A program made the position numbers and the translations under genes. The notes under the pieces were generated by a model. It saw only the letters and a program-made list of their open reading frames with translations. It was not told the DNA's origin and did no database searches. Shown here one piece after another: positions 7,597 through 14,850 of a stretch of DNA of 37,228 nt (position 1 is the stretch's first letter; each line of letters starts with the position of its first letter). Source of the DNA: Prevotellaceae bacterium (lineage in GTDB: Bacteria > Bacteroidota > Bacteroidia > Bacteroidales > Bacteroidaceae); contig JAQYET010000097.1 of NCBI GenBank assembly GCA_028723525.1, positions 1 to 37,228 on the forward strand. The letters are read 5' to 3'.

Positions 7597-8244
7597 TTAC
7601 AATTGAACATTCTTCTCCTTGAGTATCTTCAGGTCATTGTCATTGAGTTTATCGATGACGTATGTTCCGATACTGAGGATCTGCATTTCGTCGAGAGCGT
7701 CAATCATGTTGTTGAACGTAGAGTTGTCTGTGGGTTTGATAACGACAGTCATCGTCAGGATTTTCTCCGTACCGAGGTCACCCCTCTTTATCTTTGCGAG
7801 TTCCTTCTGATATATGCTGTCAGGCCACTGCTTGGGGTTCTTGCTGCGTTTCTGCTTCAGTTCCTCCACTGCAAGGATGATGCGGTTTGTAGGTTTCGTA
7901 CCGTCGCCGATGGCGTGGTAGCGCAACACGTCGCGTATTCCCTTGCTGCTCCACGTAGTCTCCTGCAACTCTTTGGCATTTCCTTCGTCGTCATATTCGA
8001 CATAGTAAATCTTGTTGTTAGCCGCAAGATATACCGTTACCGTCTGGGAAGCCTTGGCCTCATTCTTCTGTTCTTCAGTCGTAGTGTCATCGTTGCTCGG
8101 CATGGTGAGCTCCATTGTGCTCGGTTTGCTAAGCGTTGTACAGAGCATGAAGAACGTGATGAGAAGCATAAGCATATCCACCATTGGAGTGAAGTCCACA
8201 CGGACATTCATCTTCTTCTGTTTGCTTTCTTTTTTATGTGCCAT
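7597..8244 (-). CDS. exbD: Biopolymer transporter ExbD (second copy)
   Basis: 215 aa. The N-terminal membrane helix VDFTPMVDMLMLLITFFML carries the Asp conserved in ExbD/TolR proton channels. A periplasmic domain follows, with the family-like T-M-T-V-V-I-K-P and a late I-D-A-L-D-E-M. It begins 2 bases after the stop of the first exbD, so the two are translated together. Two different ExbD proteins beside one ExbB is the common Bacteroidetes arrangement; how they share the complex is not settled by the sequence. Confidence 0.93.
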   Translation of the reverse strand: MAHKKESKQKKMNVRVDFTPMVDMLMLLITFFMLCTTLSKPSTMELTMPSNDDTTTEEQKNEAKASQTVTVYLAANNKIYYVEYDDEGNAKELQETTWSSKGIRDVLRYHAIGDGTKPTNRIILAVEELKQKRSKNPKQWPDSIYQKELAKIKRGDLGTEKILTMTVVIKPTDNSTFNNMIDALDEMQILSIGTYVIDKLNDNDLKILKEKNVQL

Positions 8245-8246
8245 AA

Positions 8247-8921
8247 TCAGTTGCCTCCCCTTACATAAGAATTAGCCTCTGCCGACTTGCCGGCATCGAG
8301 TTGAGAAATCATGAAGTAATGACTTTCGTCCATGTCCTGAAGTTCGTTCATCACCTTCTTTATTGTTTTATAAGGTGTCTTGGCGTCTGCCTTCAGAGCA
8401 ATTTTTACTTTGTCATTCACTGTACGTGCGGCGTCAACCCACTGCTGGAACTCGCTCATACCGCCTTGTATTGAATCGAGAGGTATTCCCTCTTTGACAA
8501 TCATCTTGTTGCGGCTTGCGCTTGGTTGCTGCAGGTATGCGCTCATCTTTGACATCGGGACTCCGAACATTGCTTCGGTTTTGAATGTCTCAATCTGCTT
8601 AGGTGTCAGCGTGACGTTAAATCTTCCCGCCATGTCTGCCAAAGCATTGCCGAGTTGTTCGGTGTTGTCGATGCTCATAAACACCTGACCTTCGCCCGTA
8701 GGCTTGCCATTTGCGTCCTTTTCAGGACTCACCAATATTGTAAGGACACCGTTTTCAGGCACCTTGATTTCCGAGATAGAACCCGGGGCCATCACCTTCA
8801 CAGGCTCGTTCTTTACGAACGTAGATGTAAGCATGAAGAAGGTAAGCAACAGGGTCATAACATCGGACATAGGTGTCATGTCTATCCAGATGTCACTTTT
8901 CTTAATTTTTACTTTACCCAT
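8247..8921 (-). CDS. exbD: Biopolymer transporter ExbD (first copy)
   Basis: 224 aa. The membrane helix at about residues 13-35 (IDMTPMSDVMTLLLTFFML) contains the conserved channel Asp. The periplasmic part is longer than in the second copy, with a Gly/Pro-rich stretch (PEKDANGKPTGEG) and a Gln-rich region before the final K-I-A-L-K-A-D-A. It lies 30 bases after exbB and 2 bases before the second exbD. Confidence 0.93.
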   Translation of the reverse strand: MGKVKIKKSDIWIDMTPMSDVMTLLLTFFMLTSTFVKNEPVKVMAPGSISEIKVPENGVLTILVSPEKDANGKPTGEGQVFMSIDNTEQLGNALADMAGRFNVTLTPKQIETFKTEAMFGVPMSKMSAYLQQPSASRNKMIVKEGIPLDSIQGGMSEFQQWVDAARTVNDKVKIALKADAKTPYKTIKKVMNELQDMDESHYFMISQLDAGKSAEANSYVRGGN

Positions 8922-8951
8922 AGCGATAAAATTTTAAAGGGTTAGCAAAAA

Positions 8952-9782
8952 TTAAGCCTCTTCCGTATGGTTTGCTTCGTATGTCTGAGCAATAGAATAA
9001 CCAACCTCGTCAAGTGCGAATGTCAACTTGTCAACCTTGTTTGTGAAATAGTTGTAAGAGACTACGGCACACCATGAAGTACCGATACCGAATGCGGTGT
9101 TGATAAGAGCCTCAGAAATACCTTCTGAAAGAGCGGCAGAGTCGGCACCACCACCTGCAGACAGAGCAGAGAATGAGCGAATCATACCGACAACGGTACC
9201 GAGAAGTCCGGTAAGTGTACCGAGCGTTACGATGGTTGCGATAATCGGAAGGTTCATTGTCAGTGTAGGCATTTCGAGCTGTGTTGCCTCTTCGTGAGCC
9301 TGCTGAATCTTGGCAATCTTCTGTGACTTCTTCAGTCCTGAAGTAGCTTCCATTTCTTTGTAAGCGCGGAGCGAAGCACCAACTACGTTTGCTACAGAGC
9401 CTTTCTGAGCATCGCAGAGCTGCTGAGCCTTAGCAAAGTCGTTTGCATTGAGGGCTGCCTTGATGTTTGCAACGAACTTAGGCAGTGCGCCTTTGCCGAA
9501 AGCAGTCTTCAGAGCGAGCCAACGTTCGATCGACATGGCGATTACGGTGAGCAACAGAGAGTGGATAACCGGCACAATGATACCTCCCTTGAAGATAGTA
9601 CCCCAAACGTCGATAGGACTGTTTGCAGGGTCTCCGTCTTGGAAGTGCATTGGGTTTGCAAACCATGTGTAGAACAAAGAGAAAGCGATAATAGCGCAAA
9701 CGATGATAATCCAGAATGCGCCTCTTACTCCTGTGAAGCCCTGAGATTTCTTAGGACTTGCGGTCTTTTGTGTACTTGCCAT
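8952..9782 (-). CDS. exbB: MotA/TolQ/ExbB proton channel protein
   Basis: 276 aa inner-membrane protein. Hydrophobic segments fall at about residues 24-44, 67-87, 180-205 and 233-250. The conserved MotA/TolQ/ExbB core is in the last third: LPIIATIVTLGTLTGLLGTV followed by VVGMIRSF and ISEALINTAFGIG. The N-terminus is Lys/Ser/Thr-rich and cytoplasmic. It is the first gene of the exbB-exbD-exbD-tonB-PBP-TPR operon and has a promoter about 115 bases upstream. With ExbD it forms the proton-driven stator for TonB. Confidence 0.95.
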   Translation of the reverse strand: MASTQKTASPKKSQGFTGVRGAFWIIIVCAIIAFSLFYTWFANPMHFQDGDPANSPIDVWGTIFKGGIIVPVIHSLLLTVIAMSIERWLALKTAFGKGALPKFVANIKAALNANDFAKAQQLCDAQKGSVANVVGASLRAYKEMEATSGLKKSQKIAKIQQAHEEATQLEMPTLTMNLPIIATIVTLGTLTGLLGTVVGMIRSFSALSAGGGADSAALSEGISEALINTAFGIGTSWCAVVSYNYFTNKVDKLTFALDEVGYSIAQTYEANHTEEA

Positions 9783-9898
9783 AATTTAAATGTTTAATTT
9801 TAGATGTAAATAATTTAAGTTATTAATAAAATTCTTTTTTCATTCAGAACACGAACTAATTCCGCCGGCACACATCGGATGCCTAAAGAATAGTTGCG

Positions 9899-9906
9899 CA
9901 AAGATA
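9899..9906 (-). promoter_or_regulatory. -7 promoter element of the exb-tonB operon
   Basis: TATCTTTG on the minus strand matches TAnnTTTG. A partial -33 (GTTG, 9925-9928) is 18 bases upstream. The leader is about 110 bases. Confidence 0.6.
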
Positions 9907-10295
9907 ATAAATAATGGAAAACTACAACGATGTTTAATAAGTTTTAACAAGGAATGGTTCTGTTTTTTTTGCAAAACAGATGTTTTTCCAACTAATTTTC
10001 GCGGTTTTCTTATCATTTCAATCTTGCTGATAGTCCTTATCGGGACTCATTTTATATCTCCTTTCTGTAATCTGTCGGGTTTTGCTTTACGGCAATCCCG
10101 ACATTGCCGGGCATCGCGATTTCCGGAAGTCATTATCCGGTTATGCCTGCAGAAGTGTAGTTATATCTGTTTTCCAAAACGAAAGAATTGTCTTTTTATT
10201 TCATTTTTACGCTGAAAAAAACGAAAAACACTGCCGCACGGATTTCTATCTTGTCGTGACAGGCATCTCATGCGGCGGTCGTCTTGGATTAGGTT
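9907..10295. other. Intergenic region without a supported gene
   Basis: Between the exb promoter and the ribBA stop I see no coding sequence. It contains a perfect 7-bp hairpin (CGGCAAT/ATTGCCG, 10090-10109, 6-base loop) of unknown role and the possible ribBA terminator described separately. Confidence 0.6.
10213..10276 (-). terminator. Possible ribBA terminator
   Basis: Inverted repeat GCCGCA (10233-10238) / TGCGGC (10271-10276) with a long 32-base loop. On the minus strand it is followed by GTGTTTTTCGTTTTTTT. The T-rich tail fits a terminator; the long loop lowers confidence. Confidence 0.45.
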
Positions 10296-11510
10296 TCACA
10301 GGTGCAGGTTGTGCCCCATACGGTTTTTCTTAGTGCGCAGATATTTTATGTTATACTTGTTCGGCGAGATTTCGATGGATACGTTTTCAACAATCTGCAA
10401 TCCGTAGGCCTCCAACCCTACCCTTTTCACGGGGTTGTTTGTCAGCAGTTTCATCTTCTGCACGCCGAGTTTCATCAGTATCTGTGCCCCGCACCCATAG
10501 TCGCGCTCGTCGGGTTTGAAGCCGAGGTGAACGTTAGCCTCCACCGTGTCGAGCCCTTCTTCCTGCAGCTTGTATGCCGCAATTTTGTTCATCAGCCCGA
10601 TACCTCTTCCTTCCTGCTGCATGTAAACCACCACTCCCTTGCCTTCCTGTTCTATCATCTGCATTGATTTGTGTAGCTGCTCGCCGCAGTCGCAGCGCAT
10701 ACTTCCGAGAATGTCTCCCGTGGAGCACGACGAGTGGACACGCACCAGCACGGGTTCTCCTTCCTCCCACTCTCCTTTCACGAGTGCGAAGTGCTCCACT
10801 CCGTTGCTTGTCTGTCTGAACGGCACGAACTTGAAGTGTCCGTATTGCGTCGGCATATCCACTATTTCGCCCATCTCCACGAGCGAATCCTTCTTGAGCC
10901 GATAGGCAATCATATCCTTTATGGTGATGATTTTCAGCTGATGTTCCTTTGCGAACTCCACTAACTGCGGCATACGCGCCATTGTTCCGTCGTCGTTCAT
11001 GATTTCCATCAACGCCCCGGCGGGATAGAGTCCTGCCATTTTACACAGGTCAACCGCCGCTTCGGTGTGTCCGCTGCGTTTCAGCACTCCGTTCTCCTGT
11101 GCGTAGAGAGGGTTCACATGCCCCGGTCGTCCGAATGTCTGCGGCGTACTGTGCGGGTCGGCGAGAGCCCTTATGGTAGCGCATCGGTCGTATATAGACA
11201 CACCAGTGGAGCATCCTTCCAGTTTATCCACGGTGACGGTGAACGGCGTTCCGAGCACCGAGGTGTTGTCTGTCACCTGATGCGGCAGTTCCAGTTCCTC
11301 ACATCTCGACTTTGTTATCGGCGCGCAGAGCACTCCTCGCGCATGTTTCAGCATGAAGTTCACCATCTCGGGTGTTATCTTTTCGGCTGCACAGATGAGG
11401 TCGCCCTCGTTCTCGCGGTCTTCATCATCCACCACGATTACGAACTTTCCGTCGCGGAAGTCCTTCAAAGCGTCTTCTATGCTACTAAGTTTGAAATCCT
11501 TCATATACAT
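10296..11510 (-). CDS. ribBA: Bifunctional DHBP synthase / GTP cyclohydrolase II
   Basis: 404 aa fused enzyme of riboflavin synthesis. The N-terminal half is 3,4-dihydroxy-2-butanone-4-phosphate synthase: the acidic metal loop [13 protein letters not shown] at about residues 25-37, [10 protein letters not shown], and GHTEAAVDL. The C-terminal half is GTP cyclohydrolase II, with the zinc cysteines in [18 protein letters not shown], the catalytic region QQEGRGIGL and [15 protein letters not shown]. An in-frame ATG two codons downstream (11504) is an equally possible start. It lies 57 bases after the LptF/G-type gene on the same strand with no visible promoter between, so it is probably cotranscribed. 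No FMN riboswitch was recognised. Confidence 0.96.
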   Translation of the reverse strand: MYMKDFKLSSIEDALKDFRDGKFVIVVDDEDRENEGDLICAAEKITPEMVNFMLKHARGVLCAPITKSRCEELELPHQVTDNTSVLGTPFTVTVDKLEGCSTGVSIYDRCATIRALADPHSTPQTFGRPGHVNPLYAQENGVLKRSGHTEAAVDLCKMAGLYPAGALMEIMNDDGTMARMPQLVEFAKEHQLKIITIKDMIAYRLKKDSLVEMGEIVDMPTQYGHFKFVPFRQTSNGVEHFALVKGEWEEGEPVLVRVHSSCSTGDILGSMRCDCGEQLHKSMQMIEQEGKGVVVYMQQEGRGIGLMNKIAAYKLQEEGLDTVEANVHLGFKPDERDYGCGAQILMKLGVQKMKLLTNNPVKRVGLEAYGLQIVENVSIEISPNKYNIKYLRTKKNRMGHNLHL

Positions 11511-11567
11511 TATATATAATAATATGGTTTAACTTTCCTGAATTATATTCTCACGTTTCGGGCAATG

Positions 11568-13481
11568 TCATTGTGGCGACATCTCTCCTATTCTTTTTAT
11601 TATATTCTCGTTGGTACGCCTTATCGTGCGCAGGTCGCGATAAAGTCGAAAGCGGAAGCGGCACATCCTTACATACAGCACGATGCCCAAAGGGAACAGT
11701 ATTGCCGCGGCTGCGTTGAGCCACTTGCGCTCAAACGGTCGGGTGTGTGCCGTGAGCGACATCACGGGGTAGTTGTTCAGTTCCGTCAGTATCACCCTGT
11801 CGCGCGTGTTGGATAGGTCTTCTATCACCCTGTCGAGCCTGCCGCCGATGTTTTCTATCGCATGGTCGGGTTGGTATCTGAAGAACACCTTCACCACCCC
11901 GGGCAGTCTCACAAGCCTATGCTCATTGGCATAGGCGGCTATCTCGTCGCTGATTGCTGCCAGTTCGGTGCTGTCACGGCTGTATTCCGGGTCGTTTATT
12001 ATCACTTCTTTTCTCACGATGTTGCGCTTTATACGCATGCCGAGCAGGCGCATGAAGAACTCGCGATAGGCATCGAGATTGAACACCACCGAGTCGTTGT
12101 TTGCCTTATAGGTGAAGAATATGGCGAGTGGGATGAGTACTGCGGGGGCTATGCCTTTGCCGAACCATACCGCCCACATTCCGCCACGCGCCATTCGGTA
12201 GCCGGTGTTGTCGAAGATGTAGTAAATGATGAACACTATCACCGAGATTATCACCGGCACTCCGAGTCCTCCCTTGCGTATAATGGCACCGAGGGGGGCA
12301 CCGATGAAAAAGAATATCAGACACGAGAGCGACATCGTGAACTTGTTTATCGCTTCTATTTGGTGCTGCCTTATCAGCCGGTCGCCGTCTGACGTCACCA
12401 TAGCGCGGAAACTCACCTCCGAGACTTCGGTCTGCACCTGCATCATGGCACTGTTCACGGCGGCGAGTTTCTTGTCTGTCGGCATCTTCGAGAACACCGA
12501 ATCGATGTTGAACGACTTCGTTCCTGCCATTTCTTCTGCCCTTTTCCTGTCCACCTTTTTTCCTTTTGTGAGAACCTGCATGTTTGCGATAGCCATCGGC
12601 ATGGTGTTGTAATACGAGCGTCCGATGCTGTCGTAGGTCTGCCGGAGCGAGTCAAGGTCGCGCTTTATGCGGCTCAGGCTCTTTCCCCTTGCGTTGTTTG
12701 CCAGTGCTCCGGCGTCTGCAAGATTGAAGTCGGAGTCGAAGTCGAACACTATCCTCTTCTTTGTAAATGTTTCCCTGCGATATGGCACAGAAGCATTTTC
12801 AGACATCTGCGAGTTTTTCATGTTCTCGAACCATTCGCCGTTCCAAAGGTTCAGCAGCAGGTGTTTCTTGTCTGCCGTGGATTGCAGCATGCCAGAGTCG
12901 GCGAGTATTATGGCGGCATCTTCGAAACTGTCGGTCATGCGATATATCATTATACCGTAGAGTTTTCCTGTCTCGCCGTCTTTCTTCTGCACGTAGATGT
13001 TGCTTCCGGGTATGCCGTCGTAGAACACCCCTTCGGGTATCTCCAGTTCCGGACTCTTCTGTTTCATCGACAGCAGCAGCTGCGCAAACGACATGTTGGC
13101 ACTCGGACCGACAACGTTTTGGAAGAAGAACGAGAGCATCGCAATGAGGATTACTATCACCGTGAGCGAGCGCATCGACTGCAACAGGGATATTCCGGCT
13201 GCCTTTATCGCCGTGAGTTCGGAGCTTTCACCGAGATTTCCGAAAGTGATGAGCGACGAGAGGAGTATCGCCAACGGCATGGCTTGGGGCACGAGCATCA
13301 GGCTCATATACCAAAAGAACTGCGCCAGCACGTCGATGGTGAGACCCTTGCCTATCAACTTGTCTATGTATTGCCACAGGAACTGCATCATAAGCACGAA
13401 CTGACTTATGAAGAACGTACCGACAAAAAGCAGCAGGAATTGCCGGGTCATGAAAACATCAAGTTTCTTTATTCCTGTCAT
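11568..13481 (-). CDS. LptF/LptG (YjgP/YjgQ) family permease
   Basis: About 637 aa from the ATG at 13481 (MTGIKKLDVFMTRQF), the start that matches the usual N-terminus of the family; the longer reading from 13574 crosses the promoter. Membrane helices are seen near the N-terminus (FLLLFVGTFFISQFVLMMQF), around AMPLAILLSSL, and again at about residues 385-480 (FFIGAPLGAIIRKGGLGVP then IISVIVFIIYYIF). A periplasmic domain lies between them. There is a long C-terminal extension with an extra hydrophobic segment (LNAAAAILFPLGIVLYV). Family members are the membrane half of the LPS export ABC transporter. The ATPase is not in this window. Confidence 0.88.
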   Translation of the reverse strand: MTGIKKLDVFMTRQFLLLFVGTFFISQFVLMMQFLWQYIDKLIGKGLTIDVLAQFFWYMSLMLVPQAMPLAILLSSLITFGNLGESSELTAIKAAGISLLQSMRSLTVIVILIAMLSFFFQNVVGPSANMSFAQLLLSMKQKSPELEIPEGVFYDGIPGSNIYVQKKDGETGKLYGIMIYRMTDSFEDAAIILADSGMLQSTADKKHLLLNLWNGEWFENMKNSQMSENASVPYRRETFTKKRIVFDFDSDFNLADAGALANNARGKSLSRIKRDLDSLRQTYDSIGRSYYNTMPMAIANMQVLTKGKKVDRKRAEEMAGTKSFNIDSVFSKMPTDKKLAAVNSAMMQVQTEVSEVSFRAMVTSDGDRLIRQHQIEAINKFTMSLSCLIFFFIGAPLGAIIRKGGLGVPVIISVIVFIIYYIFDNTGYRMARGGMWAVWFGKGIAPAVLIPLAIFFTYKANNDSVVFNLDAYREFFMRLLGMRIKRNIVRKEVIINDPEYSRDSTELAAISDEIAAYANEHRLVRLPGVVKVFFRYQPDHAIENIGGRLDRVIEDLSNTRDRVILTELNNYPVMSLTAHTRPFERKWLNAAAAILFPLGIVLYVRMCRFRFRLYRDLRTIRRTNENIIKRIGEMSPQ

Positions 13482-13489
13482 ATCGGGTG

Positions 13490-13520
13490 CAAAGGTAGTG
13501 CAAAATGAGCGTAAGACAAA
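13490..13520 (-). promoter_or_regulatory. Consensus promoter of the LptF/G-ribBA transcript
   Basis: On the minus strand TTTG (13517-13520), 19 bases, then TACCTTTG (13490-13497): a full match to the Bacteroidetes consensus. It ends only 8 bases before the chosen ATG at 13481. Confidence 0.75.
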
Positions 13521-13807
13521 ATATTTTTGACATAAAGACATAGGGGTTAAGACAGAAAAGCAACAGGAAGGCATGGAAATTGGTATTCAAATCGGGGATT
13601 GACTACAACTCTGCCGTATGCGACGTTTTAGCATTGGCAATCTGTAACAGTTCATGGTGTATAACGAAGTTGTCCACGGGATTTTTCCTTGCTCCATACC
13701 CTTAATATTCGTTTTTAACGTTATTGTAATATTATCGTAGCGTGTATGTAATTTTTAAGCAGTTATTTTGCAGATAAATAATATTTATTTCTATGCTTTG
13801 CAATGTA

Positions 13808-14506
13808 ATGGAAGAGAAAGTTACGAGAATTTTGGTAGTGGATGATGAGGAAGACCTTTGCGAGATACTCAAGTTCAACCTTGAGACAGAAGGGTATGAG
13901 GTCGATGTTGCAAACTCGGGCGAGGAGGCATTGGATATGGACATTGCAAACTGTCATCTGATACTGCTAGATGTGATGATGGGCGGTATGAGCGGATTTG
14001 CCGTGGCACGCGAGTTACGCGAGAATTCTGCCACCAAGCACGTGCCAATAATCTTCCTCACAGCTAAAGGAACGGAGAACGACAAGATTACCGGCTTCAA
14101 CATCGGTGCCGACGACTATATCTCAAAGCCGTTCTCCATACGTGAGGTGATACTCCGAATACGCGCCGTGCTCAGACGCATGGAATCAAAGCCTATTGCC
14201 GAAGAGGTGTCGCACCACACGCTGACATACAAGGGTCTTGTGGTTGACACGGATCGCAAGACAGTGCGCGTCAACGGTGAAGACATTGAACTCACCAAGA
14301 CAGAATACGGCATTCTATGCACTCTGCTTGAGCATAGAGGGAGAGTATTCTCGCGTCATGACCTCATACGCCGGATATGGCCAATGGATGTCATCGTGTC
14401 CGATCGCACGGTGGATGTGAACATCACACGAGTACGTAAGAAACTCGGACCCTATGCCGACAATCTTGCGACAAGACTCGGGTTCGGATATTATTTTGAC
14501 GAGTAA
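13808..14506 (+). CDS. OmpR/PhoB-family response regulator (orphan)
   Basis: 232 aa from the ATG at 13808 (MEEKVTRILVVDDEED); the in-frame ATG at 13793 is possible but adds only five residues. Receiver domain: Asp-Asp at residues 12-13, phospho-acceptor Asp 55 (LILLDVMMGG), the FLTAKG Thr/Ala switch and the S-K-P-F Lys. From about residue 140 there is an OmpR-type winged helix: V-N-G-E-D-I-E-L-T-K-T-E-Y, V-F-S-R-H-D-L-I, and the recognition region SDRTVDVNITRVRKKLG. No histidine kinase gene lies within the window. It is divergent from the LptF/G gene and upstream of the TonB-dependent receptor, which may be a target. Confidence 0.93.
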   Translation: MEEKVTRILVVDDEEDLCEILKFNLETEGYEVDVANSGEEALDMDIANCHLILLDVMMGGMSGFAVARELRENSATKHVPIIFLTAKGTENDKITGFNIGADDYISKPFSIREVILRIRAVLRRMESKPIAEEVSHHTLTYKGLVVDTDRKTVRVNGEDIELTKTEYGILCTLLEHRGRVFSRHDLIRRIWPMDVIVSDRTVDVNITRVRKKLGPYADNLATRLGFGYYFDE

Positions 14507-14850
14507 TAGACAGCGAGTCGGAAATTCTTGAGCAGCAGCCCGCCACGGCATGTAAGACAAATACTCAAGCGGAAGAGTATTACATTCTAAACAGTTTTTC
14601 ATCCTCCTGATCTCCGTATAAATCCGCAGCATTAGTATTCATTAAATATATGCTTATTCTGTCTGTGCATCCTCGCATGGCAACGGGTTTTCCATGCCAA
14701 GCCGCCAGCAATGACTCTCAATATGCGAGCTGTCTTAATAAGAAGCAAACAGATATTTCGTTTTTAATATTCTTGTAAGACAAACGAAATTAGTATGTAA
14801 CATCCCTTATCTACCTTTGCACTCGAAAAAGAGAAAAATAAAAAGAATAA
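14507..14850 (+). promoter_or_regulatory. Intergenic region with the receptor promoter
   Basis: No gene is supported here. TACCTTTG at 14812-14819 is the probable -7 element of the TonB-dependent receptor, about 31 bases before its ATG. The -33 position holds only TTAG (14790-14793). A 6-bp hairpin (GCATGG/CCATGC, 14675-14697) has no T-run and is not a convincing terminator. Confidence 0.5.

Noticed and set aside
10090..10109. FMN riboswitch related to ribBA
   Set aside because: Only a simple hairpin, located downstream of the gene rather than in its leader.
13482..13574. Longer N-terminus for the LptF/G permease
   Set aside because: It crosses a consensus promoter and does not match the family N-terminus.
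14675..14697. Hairpin GCATGG/CCATGC as a terminator of the response regulator
   Set aside because: Short stem, 11-base loop and no T-run.
14641..14780. A 42-codon ATG ORF upstream of the receptor
   Set aside because: No supporting composition or context; overlaps the presumed promoter region.
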